Positions 1 through 9,686 of a stretch of DNA of 64,000 nt are shown piece after piece. Where the stretch lies: NCBI RefSeq assembly GCF_031200575.1, contig NZ_CP133597.1, forward strand, positions 744,001-808,000, given 5' to 3'. The position numbers and the translations under genes are program-made. The notes beneath the pieces were generated by a model. The model worked only from the letters and a program-made list of their open reading frames with translations, did not search any database and was not told where the DNA came from. Source of the stretch: Ferroplasma sp. Lineage in GTDB: Archaea; Thermoplasmatota; Thermoplasmata; Thermoplasmatales; Thermoplasmataceae. Numbering within the stretch: position 1 is the first letter of the stretch; each line of letters starts with the position of its first letter.

Positions 1-547
1 TGTTTATATTTATCATAAATCTTTCTGATATCAAAATATAATCCGTTGCTATTTCAATATCCTGTGGAATCCCGCTATTGAGGTTAATTACTATGTCTGG
101 CTTTTCAATATAATCTACAATGTGGTGCCCTGCCTGTGCCATCATATTGGATATGACTACATCCATGCATTTTATTATGGACCCCGGGTTCAGTATCTTT
201 GAAAGGAGAAAAATAAGATTACTGTGGTTGCCGCTGTATTTTATGTACTTTAATCCATTTCCATAATCAGAATAATTAAATTTAATATCCTGCGCAGTCC
301 CTCTCTTCTCATAATGTATGGAAAATTCGAAAAGAACATTGAGTACGAATTCCTCGAAAGGGTCCCGGGAAAGCGTTTTCAGTATATCTATTTCCCTAGC
401 CCTATTCCTTATATCCATGTTTTCGGAATTCTTAATCTCGCCTATTTTCCCGGCCAGCTCTCTCCTTTTTTCCAGCAATTCCAGTATCTTCTTTGAATTG
501 AGGTAAATCTCATCCCTTAGATTATCCAGTTCATTGATAAATTTCAT
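1..547 (-). CDS. chorismate mutase (AroQ type) domain protein, 3' end outside the window
   Basis: The reading frame opens at an ATG (545-547) and stays open to the left edge, so about 182 N-terminal residues are visible. Residues ~8-55 have the AroQ helical pattern: LRDEI, EKRRELAGKIGEIK, then DIRNRAREIDIL, which supplies the conserved Arg, Arg, Lys, Asp and Arg-Glu positions of the chorismate-to-prephenate active site. I do not recognise the ~120 residues that follow. They may be a second domain of a fused aromatic amino acid enzyme such as a prephenate dehydrogenase, but no NAD motif is obvious in the visible part. The gene diverges from thiL; a TATA-like TATAAATA lies near 575. The mutase domain is fairly sure, the full product is not. 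Confidence 0.7.
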   Translation of the reverse strand, partial: MKFINELDNLRDEIYLNSKKILELLEKRRELAGKIGEIKNSENMDIRNRAREIDILKTLSRDPFEEFVLNVLFEFSIHYEKRGTAQDIKFNYSDYGNGLKYIKYSGNHSNLIFLLSKILNPGSIIKCMDVVISNMMAQAGHHIVDYIEKPDIVINLNSGIPQDIEIATDYILISERFMININ

Positions 548-695
548 CACCTATGATAGAGCATGTCTATCATGTATAAATATTTTCCAATTTAACACTT
601 AAGCTGAAAGCTCATGGCACCAATTCATATAGGCAGCTGCTGAGGCAATAACAAACTTTAAATTGCCAGGATTTATAACAAATTCATTGAAGCTA

Positions 696-1646
696 ATGAA
701 CCTCGGGGAACGGGAAATTATAGACATACTCGCAGGCAAAGATCGTGATATAGATGACTGTGCGGTGTTGAAATGTGGTGATACAGATCTTCTTTTATCA
801 ACTGATCTTATTACACGTGCAACCCATCTTCCAGATGGAACTCCTCCCTTTCTGGCAGGAAAATTCTTTGCAGCCATAAATCTGAGTGACATAGCTGCTA
901 TGGCGGGAATACCCGAGGGCATGCTCATATCAATTTCCGTTTCACCTGAATACGATATCAAGTATCTGGAAGAATTTTACCGTGGGGCCAAATACGAGCT
1001 TTCCAGGTATGGCGGAATAATACTGGGTGGAGACACCAAGGAAGGTGATGATTTCACTGCCTCAGGAACAATAGTTGGCAGGCAGGTACCAGATCTTATA
1101 AGAAGAAGGTCGTACATAGGACCTGGCCAGCAACTGTTCGTTACCAATTCACTAGGTTCAGCCGGTTCTGGTTATATTTATTATAAGTACGGAACAGATA
1201 AAGAATATGGAATCAGGCAAATGCTGGATATCGAGCCCAGAATCTCAGAAGCACAGAAAATAAGCAAAAACGGGGCAAAATTTATGATGGACTTATCCGA
1301 CGGCATTTATGCGTCCATTTACCAGATGCACAGGGATTTTGGGACTGGATTCAGGATTTATATGGAAAAAATTCCTGTGGCGCATTCTGTTGAAGAAGCC
1401 TCCAGGATTTCTGGTTTTTCAGTTGAGGATATAACACTTTCATTCGGTGGGGATTATGAACTTCTGTTCACCGTTGATAATGAGGATGTTGAGGGCTTTA
1501 TACACGCCATGGATGCTGAACATATTGAGGTTCACAATATAGGCGAAACATATAATGGGATAAATGTAATGCATGATAAGGGGTTATGGCATCCTGTAAA
1601 TAATAGGGGGTACGAACATTTTATGGGCGTACCTCTTAATAAATAA
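696..1646 (+). CDS. thiL: thiamine-monophosphate kinase
   Basis: Phosphorylates thiamine monophosphate to thiamine diphosphate in the cytoplasm, the last step of cofactor synthesis. The protein (316 aa from this start) has the AIR-synthase/ThiL fold signatures in order: MNLGEREIIDIL, an Asp pair in DIDDCAV, STDLITRATHLP, AAINLSDIAAMAG, GGDTKEGD and a C-terminal SFGGDYELLFTV. Length is normal for the family. The frame can be extended to TTG codons at 663 or 687, and 687 would give an MKLMNLGE start. I prefer ATG 696 because an ATTTATAAC box at 671-679 would make the transcript leaderless there. Other thiamine genes (thiE, thiD) lie 53 kb away in the window. Confidence 0.9.
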   Translation: MNLGEREIIDILAGKDRDIDDCAVLKCGDTDLLLSTDLITRATHLPDGTPPFLAGKFFAAINLSDIAAMAGIPEGMLISISVSPEYDIKYLEEFYRGAKYELSRYGGIILGGDTKEGDDFTASGTIVGRQVPDLIRRRSYIGPGQQLFVTNSLGSAGSGYIYYKYGTDKEYGIRQMLDIEPRISEAQKISKNGAKFMMDLSDGIYASIYQMHRDFGTGFRIYMEKIPVAHSVEEASRISGFSVEDITLSFGGDYELLFTVDNEDVEGFIHAMDAEHIEVHNIGETYNGINVMHDKGLWHPVNNRGYEHFMGVPLNK

Positions 1647-1659
1647 TACCAAAAAAGTA

Positions 1660-1689
1660 AATATTTATATAGAAAATATTTATATAGAA
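1660..1689 (+). promoter_or_regulatory. tandemly duplicated TATA element of the grpE-dnaK-dnaJ operon
   Basis: A 15-bp unit, AATATTTATATAGAA, occurs twice head to tail (1660-1674 and 1675-1689). Each copy contains a good archaeal TATA box. The proximal box sits about 24 bp before the grpE ATG (1704), as expected for a leaderless transcript; the distal copy is 15 bp further upstream. The repeat is seen directly. Its role in heat-shock control is inference. Confidence 0.65.
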
Positions 1690-1703
1690 GAACAAATATA
1701 CTT

Positions 1704-2219
1704 ATGATGAACCATAAAGAATATAGCAGGCCCCTTGAATTCGATATAGAACAGGTAAGGAAGAGAAATAAAATGAAGGACAGGGAAGAAATGAAAAAAT
1801 ATAAAGATCTGTACAATAGTACCATGGCCGATCTCAATGATTACAAAAACCTCTATGTACGTCAGAGAACTGAAATGGAAAATTATTCTAAATACAAGGA
1901 GAAAGAGATCAGTAACATAAGGAAAAATGCAAGCAGTGAACTTATCAAAGAACTCCTGCCTGTTCTTGACACCCTGGATGCAGGTATAGCCCATGACCCG
2001 AAACTGGAACCTGTTAAATCCCAGCTCCTTAAGGTACTTCAGGCACACGGTCTGAATGTAATTGAGGCAAAGGGAAATAAATATGATCCCAATATAGAAG
2101 AGGCCGTGGGAGTTCTGGATCAGGGAGAGGACGGAACTATCCTTGAAGAGGTTCAGAAAGGTTATACACTAAATGGGGATGTCATACGGACATCAAAGGT
2201 AATTGTTTCAAAAAGGTGA
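1704..2219 (+). CDS. grpE: GrpE nucleotide exchange factor
   Basis: Cochaperone that releases ADP from DnaK. The 171-residue protein has a long charged helical N-terminal half (about residues 10-75) and the family core: KELLPVLDTLDAG, the LKVLQAHGLN helix, then YDPNIEEAVGV and a C-terminal beta domain ending GYTLNGDVIRTSKVIVSK. It is slightly short compared with bacterial GrpE. It is the first gene of grpE-dnaK-dnaJ with only 6 bp to dnaK. Two consecutive ATGs (1704, 1707) are possible starts; both fit the TATA spacing. Confidence 0.95.
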   Translation: MMNHKEYSRPLEFDIEQVRKRNKMKDREEMKKYKDLYNSTMADLNDYKNLYVRQRTEMENYSKYKEKEISNIRKNASSELIKELLPVLDTLDAGIAHDPKLEPVKSQLLKVLQAHGLNVIEAKGNKYDPNIEEAVGVLDQGEDGTILEEVQKGYTLNGDVIRTSKVIVSKR

Positions 2220-2225
2220 TAAAAA

Positions 2226-4103
2226 ATGAGTAAAATAATAGGCATTGATTTAGGTACAAGCAATTCAGCAGCAGCAGTGGTTATATCAGGTAAGCCTGAA
2301 TCTATCCCTGCAGCGGAGGGCGTTTCACTTGGCGGGAAATCTTTCCCGAGCTATGTTGCGTTTACAAAGGATGGCCAGCTTCTGGTTGGAGAACCTGCCA
2401 GAAGACAGGCACTTCTGAATCCTGAGGGAACAATATACGGCGCTAAGAGAAAGATGGGAACCGATTTTAAATACAAAATATTCGGTAAAGAATACACACC
2501 ACAGCAGATATCTGCGTTTATTCTGCAAAAAATTAAGAAGGATGCAGAGGCTTTTTTGGGAGAGCCCGTCAATGACGCGGTTATAACTGTTCCTGCATAT
2601 TTCAACGATAATCAGAGGCAGGCCACCAAAGATGCTGGGGCCATTGCAGGGTTGAATGTAAAAAGAATTATAAACGAACCAACAGCAGCCTGCATGGCAT
2701 ACGGTATTGATAAATTGAATGAAACATTAAAAATTCTTATCTATGATTTCGGCGGAGGAACCCTGGATGTAACAGTTATGGATTTCGGACAGGGTGTATT
2801 CGAGGTTATGTCAACATCCGGAGATACAAAGCTTGGAGGAAGTGATATGGATGAGGCCATAGTGAACTTCCTTGCAGATGATTTCAAGTCAAAGGAGGGA
2901 ATAGACCTAAGAAAGGACAAATCAGCATATATAAGGCTAAGAGACGCCGCAGAAAAAGCTAAGATAGAATTATCAACAGTACTGGAATCAGATATTAACC
3001 TGCCTTACATAACTGCCACACAGGATGGCCCGAAGCATCTTGAATATAAGCTGACCAGGGCAAAACTCGAGGAATTAATTGCCCCTATCGTTGCCAGATC
3101 TGCTGAATCACTTGATAAGGCACTTCAGGGTGCAAAGCTTTCAAAGGGAGACATAAATAAAATTATACTCATTGGTGGACCAACAAGAATGCCCTATGTT
3201 AGAAAGTATGTTGAAGATTATTTCGGCAAAAAGGCTGAAGGCGGGGTTGACCCTATGCAGGCAGTTGCCACAGGTGCTGCAATACAGGGTGGAGTCCTTA
3301 TGGGCGATATCAAGGACATAGTTCTTATAGATGTAACCCCACTGACCCTGGGTATAGAAACTGTTGGTGGTGTGATGACTCCACTGATATCTGCCAACTC
3401 TACAATCCCAACCAAAAAAACCCAGGTATTCTCTACTGCCGCAGATATGCAGACCGCCGTGGATATACACATAGTCCAGGGCGAGAGACCGCTTGTTAAG
3501 GATGATGTTTCCCTGGGTAATTTTACACTTACTGGTATAGCACCCGCTCCCAGGGGAGTCCCACAAATTGAGGTAACATTTGATATAGATGCAAATGGGA
3601 TACTGAATGTATCAGCAAAGGATAAGGGAACAGGAAAATCACAGAGCATATCAATCAGCGCCTCCAATAAGCTATCCAAGGAAGAAATAGAAAAAATGAA
3701 AAAAGAGGCTGAACAGTATGCCGAAGAGGATAAGAAGGAAAAGGAAAATATAGAAACACTCAATAACGGAGAATCTCTGGCATATACTGTAGAAAAAACA
3801 ATCAACGAAGCAGGAGATAAACTGGACAGTGAAACAAAGGACAAGATGAAGGAATTAATAAAAGATCTGAAGGATGCTGTAGAAAAGAAAGACGTCGACA
3901 AGGTAAAGGAACTAACTGAAACACTTACTAAGGAAATGACGGCAGTGTACCAGAAAATGGCACAGGCACAGCAGGATCAGGGAACCCAACAGCAGGGAGA
4001 ACAGGGCAGCGAATCACAGGAACAGAATACTGAGAATCAGGGATCTGCAGAACAGGGAAATGATGACAATACTGTAAATACAGATTATAAGGAAAACCAA
4101 TGA
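2226..4103 (+). CDS. dnaK: Hsp70 chaperone DnaK
   Basis: ATP-driven chaperone working with GrpE and DnaJ. The protein (625 aa) starts [18 protein letters not shown] (phosphate-1 motif), followed by [15 protein letters not shown] (phosphate-2) and [17 protein letters not shown] (adenosine motif). The substrate-binding domain begins at about residue 365 ([14 protein letters not shown]). The lid is followed by a ~45-residue tail rich in Gln, Gly, Glu and Asn from about residue 580. A GGTGAT ribosome-binding site precedes the ATG. Archaeal Hsp70 is generally regarded as acquired from bacteria; the complete three-gene set here fits that. Confidence 0.97.
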   Translation: MSKIIGIDLGTSNSAAAVVISGKPESIPAAEGVSLGGKSFPSYVAFTKDGQLLVGEPARRQALLNPEGTIYGAKRKMGTDFKYKIFGKEYTPQQISAFILQKIKKDAEAFLGEPVNDAVITVPAYFNDNQRQATKDAGAIAGLNVKRIINEPTAACMAYGIDKLNETLKILIYDFGGGTLDVTVMDFGQGVFEVMSTSGDTKLGGSDMDEAIVNFLADDFKSKEGIDLRKDKSAYIRLRDAAEKAKIELSTVLESDINLPYITATQDGPKHLEYKLTRAKLEELIAPIVARSAESLDKALQGAKLSKGDINKIILIGGPTRMPYVRKYVEDYFGKKAEGGVDPMQAVATGAAIQGGVLMGDIKDIVLIDVTPLTLGIETVGGVMTPLISANSTIPTKKTQVFSTAADMQTAVDIHIVQGERPLVKDDVSLGNFTLTGIAPAPRGVPQIEVTFDIDANGILNVSAKDKGTGKSQSISISASNKLSKEEIEKMKKEAEQYAEEDKKEKENIETLNNGESLAYTVEKTINEAGDKLDSETKDKMKELIKDLKDAVEKKDVDKVKELTETLTKEMTAVYQKMAQAQQDQGTQQQGEQGSESQEQNTENQGSAEQGNDDNTVNTDYKENQ

Positions 4104-4109
4104 GTGGAA

Positions 4110-5213
4110 ATGGCAACAGATTACTATAGTGTCCTTGGTGTGGACAGGAATGCTTCGCAGGATGAAATCAGGGCAAAGTTCAGGGAACTTGCAAAGAAAT
4201 ACCATCCGGATGTCAATGCTGGTAGCAAGGAGGCTGAACAGAAATTCAAGGAAGTGGCAGAAGCATACGAGGTACTTTCAGATCCACAGAAAAGGCAACA
4301 ATATGACGCTACCGGTTCCACTACATTCGGAGATGCAGGCGGATCAGGAGGTTCTGGATTTAACTGGGAAGACTTCTCACATTTTGACGATATAAACGAT
4401 ATCTTCAGCAAAATATTCGGCGGTGGCTTCGGTGGTGGAAATTCCGGTGGATTCTATGGCGGTTATGACACGCAGCCGGATCTGGACATATACATTAAGG
4501 TAAATGTTACCCTGGAGGATGCCTATTACGGTGCATCCAAACCTGTTAAGTTTAAAAGGAATGCAATGTGCGAAACATGCAATGGCACCGGGGCAGAAGG
4601 AGGAGTCCTTGTTACATGTCCAACATGCCATGGCACGGGAAAGGAAAGAATATCACGTGGTCAGGGATTCTTTAATTTCGTACAGGTTATTGTATGCCGT
4701 ACATGTAATGGCCGGGGAAAAATACCGAAAACTCCATGTAAGGTCTGCAATGGCAAGGGTTATATCCCTAAAATGGAAAACATATCAATTACAATACCAA
4801 AAGGCGTGGATACAAATACAAGGCTGAGAACACAGAAGCTTGGGAATTCCTTTGGCGGCGTAACCGGCGACCTGTATGCTGTTGTATATGTCCAGCAGAA
4901 CCCAAACATTAAACGTACAGGCGATAATTTATATGTTAAAGAGGCCATAGATTTTCCAACAGCTGCACTGGGGGGAACTGTACAGATACCTCTATTTAAG
5001 GAAAAATTCAATCTGACCATCCCTGCTGGAAGCCAGCCTGACGACGTATTAAGAATCAAAGGCGCCGGCATGCCCAGGTTAACTTCCCATGGAAGCGGTG
5101 ATCTGCTGGTTGTTTTGAAACTTCAGGTACCCAAGCATCTATCATCCAGAGAAAAAGAACTCATTGAAGAATTGAAGGGTGAACCGGTTAAAAAATCATG
5201 GTTCCATATTTAA
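4110..5213 (+). CDS. dnaJ: Hsp40 cochaperone DnaJ
   Basis: Delivers substrates to DnaK and stimulates its ATPase. Domains in order: J domain (residues ~1-70, with [10 protein letters not shown] holding the HPD tripeptide), a Gly/Phe-rich region (~75-115), four CxxCxGxG zinc-binding repeats ([32 protein letters not shown]), and the two beta-barrel client-binding domains. The frame also opens at a GTG (4104) touching the dnaK stop. ATG 4110 gives the usual [12 protein letters not shown] start and is preferred. It is the last gene of the chaperone operon. Confidence 0.96.
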   Translation: MATDYYSVLGVDRNASQDEIRAKFRELAKKYHPDVNAGSKEAEQKFKEVAEAYEVLSDPQKRQQYDATGSTTFGDAGGSGGSGFNWEDFSHFDDINDIFSKIFGGGFGGGNSGGFYGGYDTQPDLDIYIKVNVTLEDAYYGASKPVKFKRNAMCETCNGTGAEGGVLVTCPTCHGTGKERISRGQGFFNFVQVIVCRTCNGRGKIPKTPCKVCNGKGYIPKMENISITIPKGVDTNTRLRTQKLGNSFGGVTGDLYAVVYVQQNPNIKRTGDNLYVKEAIDFPTAALGGTVQIPLFKEKFNLTIPAGSQPDDVLRIKGAGMPRLTSHGSGDLLVVLKLQVPKHLSSREKELIEELKGEPVKKSWFHI

Positions 5214-5444
5214 ATATAATTTTATCATATTATATTCTCGATTAAATTATATAAAACAATATATTATATATATGCTTGTAAGGATTAATGAGGCATGGAG
5301 AAATAGAAAATTTACCTGTAATTAAGGTATTAATGGGAAGTATATGAAACATAAATGCAAAAATCCATACTAAATATTCTTTAACATTTCATGAAAATTT
5401 GAAAACGCATATATTTATTCTATAAGAAAAAATAAAAAATTAGT

Positions 5445-6368
5445 TTATGGGGAGTTTAAATACTCTCTCCAGGTTGTTCCTTCCATCATGGGATTCAATA
5501 ATCTTATGTATGGGCCCCTTATTAATGTGTCCAGAACCTTGTCGTGTATTTCCCTTGCAGGATGAGCAAACAGCACTCTTCCTATTCCGAACATTGCATC
5601 ATTGGGACTTGCCCATTCCATGTGCACCCTGTATTCTGGTGGTGTGGGCTTTGCTTCCTCATATGTGAATGAACCTTCCTGCTGGGTCGGTACCTCACCG
5701 CCGGATTCTAATGATTCATGTATACCCTTTGACTTAAGCTGGAATGAACCTACTGCCGATACACCAACTTCCTTCAGTATCATGTATCCCAGGAATCCCG
5801 GGGCATTCTCGAAGTCCTTCATAACCTCAACTATTGTTGATTCGAACTCCTTTTCACTTCCCTTCTTTACAGTGTGCTCTGACAATGCAATGGTTCTCTG
5901 CCCGTATGGCATGGATATTGGAGGTACACCGGACGGGTCTCCTGCTGCAAATTTTTTTCCGAACATTACTGTGAAATCTGCCATTTCTGTGTTTAATGGC
6001 ATGCTTGCATCCACTATCTCATATAATGGTTCCCATGGTCCGTAAACTACCTGTGAAAGGCAGGAAGAACATAGCCTGAATATGGATGAGAAATTTTCCC
6101 TGTGCATATCTTCATGGTCTTTTATGCTCTTCCACATTGTGTACTGGTAAACATTCATCGTGTCCATCTTGGTCATATCCATTGAACCGCCTCCCCATCT
6201 TGTTCCCATGGGGATTATTCCGAATTGCATATGGTTCTGGAAACCAACGAAACCTGGATGCCTGGCAGTTACCTGGCATACTTTTGGACCCACCTGCTGG
6301 AACATCTGCATGGTCGTATCGTTATTCAACATCTCGACCTCATTTATTGCTACATATGGTTTAGGCAT
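5445..6368 (-). CDS. sor: sulfur oxygenase reductase
   Basis: Cytoplasmic non-haem iron enzyme that disproportionates elemental sulfur with O2 to sulfite, thiosulfate and sulfide, without external cofactors. The 307-residue protein aligns over its whole length with my memory of the ~308-residue Acidianus enzyme. The persulfide-forming Cys is at position 31 ([20 protein letters not shown]). The iron ligands are His85, His89 (KDHEDMH) and Glu113 (GPWEP), and the second cysteine pair is Cys100/Cys103 (RLCSSC). The C-terminal motif [14 protein letters not shown] is also typical. It stands alone, divergent from the HEAT-like gene. A TTAAATATG box lies about 35-40 bp upstream. Confidence 0.96.
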   Translation of the reverse strand: MPKPYVAINEVEMLNNDTTMQMFQQVGPKVCQVTARHPGFVGFQNHMQFGIIPMGTRWGGGSMDMTKMDTMNVYQYTMWKSIKDHEDMHRENFSSIFRLCSSCLSQVVYGPWEPLYEIVDASMPLNTEMADFTVMFGKKFAAGDPSGVPPISMPYGQRTIALSEHTVKKGSEKEFESTIVEVMKDFENAPGFLGYMILKEVGVSAVGSFQLKSKGIHESLESGGEVPTQQEGSFTYEEAKPTPPEYRVHMEWASPNDAMFGIGRVLFAHPAREIHDKVLDTLIRGPYIRLLNPMMEGTTWREYLNSP

Positions 6369-6648
6369 TTTTTTGTCACCATATATTAGATTAATATGTC
6401 ATATTTAAGCTTTATTATTCATATGTATGACTTTTTTAGATTATTAATACCATCATTTGAATTCATTCTATATATGCTTAATTTCGTAATAAATATTCTA
6501 TTATAGTAAAAAAATAAAAATATTTCAGCATATATCTAAATTAGTTTCTATATTTTTATTTTTTTCTTTAATTTTCACTGATATTATATACTTTTCATAA
6601 ATAGGAATATTACAATAAAATATTTATATTGATACTACATTAATACTT

Positions 6649-7380
6649 ATGGTAAGCAATACAATAGAGAATAACAAATCGTATTATTTAAAATCACTGT
6701 CGCTTGAGGACAAATTTTCAAGGCTGGATGCCTGGTATAAGGTTGATTTTTTGATTGACAATAATATTATGACAAAGGAATACGTGGTGGAAAATAAGGG
6801 TCAATTCCTGGATCTTCTTACAACAACTGATGAAATGGTAAAGGTACATGCATGGGTCCTCGCCAGAAGGTTTGCAGATGCAGGATACATAACCAGGGAG
6901 GACATAGACAAACGGAAATCATATCTGATACCCTATGTGCAGAGTGGGGATCTTACAGCCTGGTGGAACGCTGTAGACCTGATAAAAGGTGGATATATTG
7001 ACAGCTCATATATCAGGCCCTACAGAAATGTATTTATTGAAAGCCTTAAAAGTGAAAATCCGGGAATAGTTAGTGATGCATGGCATATGGTACCCATGCT
7101 GACAGACGCTAAAATTTTAACTGAATCCGATTATGAGGATAATAAAAAATATCTATTCAATGTTTTAAAATCCTCAAATCAATATATAAGGCTTAATGCA
7201 TGGGAAACCATAATAGACCTCGGAGAAAAGGGGGTATTGCAGAAAGAGGATATACTGCCATTCAGGGATCGTGCAAAAGAACTCATAGAAGGGGATGACC
7301 TAATAAAATTGACATCTTTGTTTGATACAAACAGGGAAGATTTCCTTCTTAGGTTAAAAAAACTGGACCTGATCCAGTGA
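6649..7380 (+). CDS. HEAT/ARM-like alpha-solenoid protein of unknown function
   Basis: I do not recognise the family. The 243-residue protein consists of about five helical repeats of ~37-40 residues. Each contains a DAW or AWxxV/I-like core: SRLDAWYKVDFLID, VKVHAWVLARRF, LTAWWNAVDLI, VSDAWHMVPML, IRLNAWETIIDL. Each is followed by a short loop and a charged helix with a Y..Y or EDI pattern. There is no signal peptide, membrane segment or catalytic motif, so a protein-binding scaffold is the likeliest role. AATATTTATATT near 6620-6632 would place the start of a leaderless transcript at the ATG. It is convergent with priS (5 bp apart) and divergent from sor. Confidence 0.6.
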   Translation: MVSNTIENNKSYYLKSLSLEDKFSRLDAWYKVDFLIDNNIMTKEYVVENKGQFLDLLTTTDEMVKVHAWVLARRFADAGYITREDIDKRKSYLIPYVQSGDLTAWWNAVDLIKGGYIDSSYIRPYRNVFIESLKSENPGIVSDAWHMVPMLTDAKILTESDYEDNKKYLFNVLKSSNQYIRLNAWETIIDLGEKGVLQKEDILPFRDRAKELIEGDDLIKLTSLFDTNREDFLLRLKKLDLIQ

Positions 7381-7385
7381 TAAAT

Positions 7386-8534
7386 TTATTCCGGTATAAA
7401 ATCTGCAACATTTATTGCAGATGTGAATATTCCCAGATAAAGTGGAACCCGGTTTTCTCCCTTCTCTATTGAATAATTTTCTCCATTCATGGATATTGAG
7501 AATTTGTTGATTTTCATATTGATATTTATCTCACTGTTTTTAAAGACCTCCGGTATTGCCTCATTCAGGGGATTAAACGATTTCAGGCTGTCTAGTTGCA
7601 CAGGCTTCACCATCAATCCTGTTTTTCCGTGGAGACTGAATGGGAATCTTATAAGTCTGTGAATATCAGTTGTAACCGGCTCATCTATTTCAGCCAGTGC
7701 ATTTTTTTTGAAATCCTGAAGCAGTTTTCCCAGCATTATTCGGTCATAATCAACCGACGCATTTTCATTGCTATTGCTTTTTTTTATAAGCAATTTAAAT
7801 TTATTTCCCTCAACTTTTTTCAAAAAATCAATAATTTTCTCCCCATTGTAGAATTTCTCAAGGTAGTTCATATAGTTCCACCAGGATTTGCCAAAAACTG
7901 ATTTGACATAATTTTCATCTATATTGCTGTAAAAATCGGCAATATAGCGGTTGAACCTTCCAAGTATCCCGTAATTGAAATAACTGTCGTCAAGCATTTT
8001 TAGATCCTCTATATTGAGCCCCTCTATACGTATATAATCGCCAATATCCCTTCTTGAATCGGAATCCATTGTGTAAATTTTATCACTCTCCACATGTACA
8101 TGGTAACCCCTGCCACCAGAAAAGTAAAGTCTTATATTATTCTCGCCGAATCCAAAATCGTTCATGAGCATTTCCAGCAGTCTGATCGTATGTTTTTTGA
8201 CCTCTGCAAGGATTTCCATGTATGTCATTTTGTTTGCCCCTTCTATGTGGTCTGCATCCAGGTCAAATATGAGCTCAGCACCAAGCCATTCCTTTTCCAT
8301 CATTTTGTGCTGGTCAGGAAACCTGTAGTATGCTGAGGAGTAGTAAAGATGCCTCGGCACATACTGCCTTACAAACCTTTCGATTGGTTTCTGCCCGGAG
8401 AATTTTTTATGCCTTATCATTGTGCCATTGAATGGGATAAACCCGATCTCCCGCTGAAATAGCATATCTGGTATACCCAGTGAGCTTGTGGAATAGTACT
8501 TCCTAAAATACTGTTTCAAAATGTCATCCGGCAC
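7386..8534 (-). CDS. priS: DNA primase small (catalytic) subunit
   Basis: Catalytic subunit of the archaeal/eukaryotic-type primase that starts replication primers with PriL. The protein (382 aa) has the metal-binding acidic motif AELIFDLDADH (about residues 108-118), the nucleotide-binding SGGRGYHVHV, and VTTDIHRLIRFPFSLHGKTG near the C-terminus. The start is a GTG. No cysteine occurs anywhere in the protein. The region just after DLDADH, where most archaeal homologues carry a Cys/His zinc module, is a short EGANKMTYME. The gene is divergent from gap. Confidence 0.93.
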   Translation of the reverse strand: MPDDILKQYFRKYYSTSSLGIPDMLFQREIGFIPFNGTMIRHKKFSGQKPIERFVRQYVPRHLYYSSAYYRFPDQHKMMEKEWLGAELIFDLDADHIEGANKMTYMEILAEVKKHTIRLLEMLMNDFGFGENNIRLYFSGGRGYHVHVESDKIYTMDSDSRRDIGDYIRIEGLNIEDLKMLDDSYFNYGILGRFNRYIADFYSNIDENYVKSVFGKSWWNYMNYLEKFYNGEKIIDFLKKVEGNKFKLLIKKSNSNENASVDYDRIMLGKLLQDFKKNALAEIDEPVTTDIHRLIRFPFSLHGKTGLMVKPVQLDSLKSFNPLNEAIPEVFKNSEININMKINKFSISMNGENYSIEKGENRVPLYLGIFTSAINVADFIPE

Positions 8535-8671
8535 AAACTAACATTTAACCGCATAATATAATTATTTCCTTGTTGTACAGTCTTGAATTTAGGGTTTATC
8601 TTCCCAAACTGATACACAGTGCCCACCTGTAATCAATAAATTTATAATATCCAACAGTATCGTATTTCAAT

Positions 8672-9685
8672 ATGATAGGCGTTGCTATAAATGGTTACGG
8701 CACAATAGGCAGGAGGGTTGCATATGGCGTTTCCGTTCAGGATGATATGTATGTCACAGGAATAGTAAAAAATTCTCCAGATTATGTTACAAAGCAGGCA
8801 TCCAGATACTATAATATATATGTACCTGACAGTGATAAAAAAAAGGAATTTGAGGAAAGTGATGTTAAAGTAAAGGGAACACTTAAAGATCTTCTGGCTG
8901 AATCTGATATTGTTATTGATGGAACACCTGAGGGAAACGGGGAAAAGAATTTAAAACTATATAAGGAGTATGGAATAAAGGCAATTCTCGAGGGTGGTGA
9001 AAGGAGTGAGGCGGTGGAATCCAGTTTTAATGCCTATTCAAATTATTCAGAGTCCATGGGAAAAAATTACGTTAGGGTTGTATCGTGCAATACAACGGCA
9101 CTTGCAAGAACCCTCACACCATTACATGAGGCCTTCAGGATTGAAAGTGCCAGTTCAACAATACTTAGAAGGGCAACAGATCCCAATGATAATAAAAAAG
9201 GGCCAATAAATGCCATAGAGCCGTCCATGTCCTATCCCTCACATCATGCAGGAGATTTAAAAACGGTAATGAAGGACATAAATATAGAAACCACTGCTGT
9301 CAAGGTTCCTACAACCCTAATGCATGTACATGTAATAAATCTTGAACTTGCTTCCCAGCCCGGCATACAGGAGGTTATAAACGCCCTATCCCAGAAGAGG
9401 AGAATAATAGTGCTGAACGGTGGTGAGAAGATAAATTCAACCGCACAGGTTATGGATTACGCAAGAGAACTTTCAAGAAATAGATCTGACCTGTATGAAA
9501 TTGCAATCTGGAGGGATAGCATAAATATTTATAAGAACAGACTGCATTATATACAGGCAGTTCACCAGGAAAGCGATGTTATACCTGAAAATATAGATGC
9601 TATAAGGGCAATGTTCGGCATGGAACAGAACCTGTCGGTGAATAAAACAGATGCCTCACTTGATATAAAAGGAGTTGAATATTAA
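8672..9685 (+). CDS. gap: glyceraldehyde-3-phosphate dehydrogenase, archaeal type II
   Basis: Phosphorylating GAPDH interconverting glyceraldehyde 3-phosphate and 1,3-bisphosphoglycerate; the archaeal form acts mainly in gluconeogenesis. The 337-residue protein begins with a Rossmann motif, [16 protein letters not shown]. It has the catalytic cysteine in [11 protein letters not shown] (about residue 140) and the catalytic histidine in the [12 protein letters not shown] segment. AAATTTATAATA near 8637-8648 is about 25 bp before the ATG, pointing to a leaderless transcript. The gene is followed immediately by radA. Confidence 0.95.
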   Translation: MIGVAINGYGTIGRRVAYGVSVQDDMYVTGIVKNSPDYVTKQASRYYNIYVPDSDKKKEFEESDVKVKGTLKDLLAESDIVIDGTPEGNGEKNLKLYKEYGIKAILEGGERSEAVESSFNAYSNYSESMGKNYVRVVSCNTTALARTLTPLHEAFRIESASSTILRRATDPNDNKKGPINAIEPSMSYPSHHAGDLKTVMKDINIETTAVKVPTTLMHVHVINLELASQPGIQEVINALSQKRRIIVLNGGEKINSTAQVMDYARELSRNRSDLYEIAIWRDSINIYKNRLHYIQAVHQESDVIPENIDAIRAMFGMEQNLSVNKTDASLDIKGVEY

Positions 9686-9686
9686 A

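Noticed and set aside
44-130. Possible second catalytic domain of the chorismate mutase fusion
   Set aside because: The visible residues have no NAD-binding or prephenate motif, so no second enzyme is claimed.
4014-4205. Minus-strand ORFs under dnaK/dnaJ
   Set aside because: They are antisense to strongly supported chaperone genes and encode low-complexity sequence.
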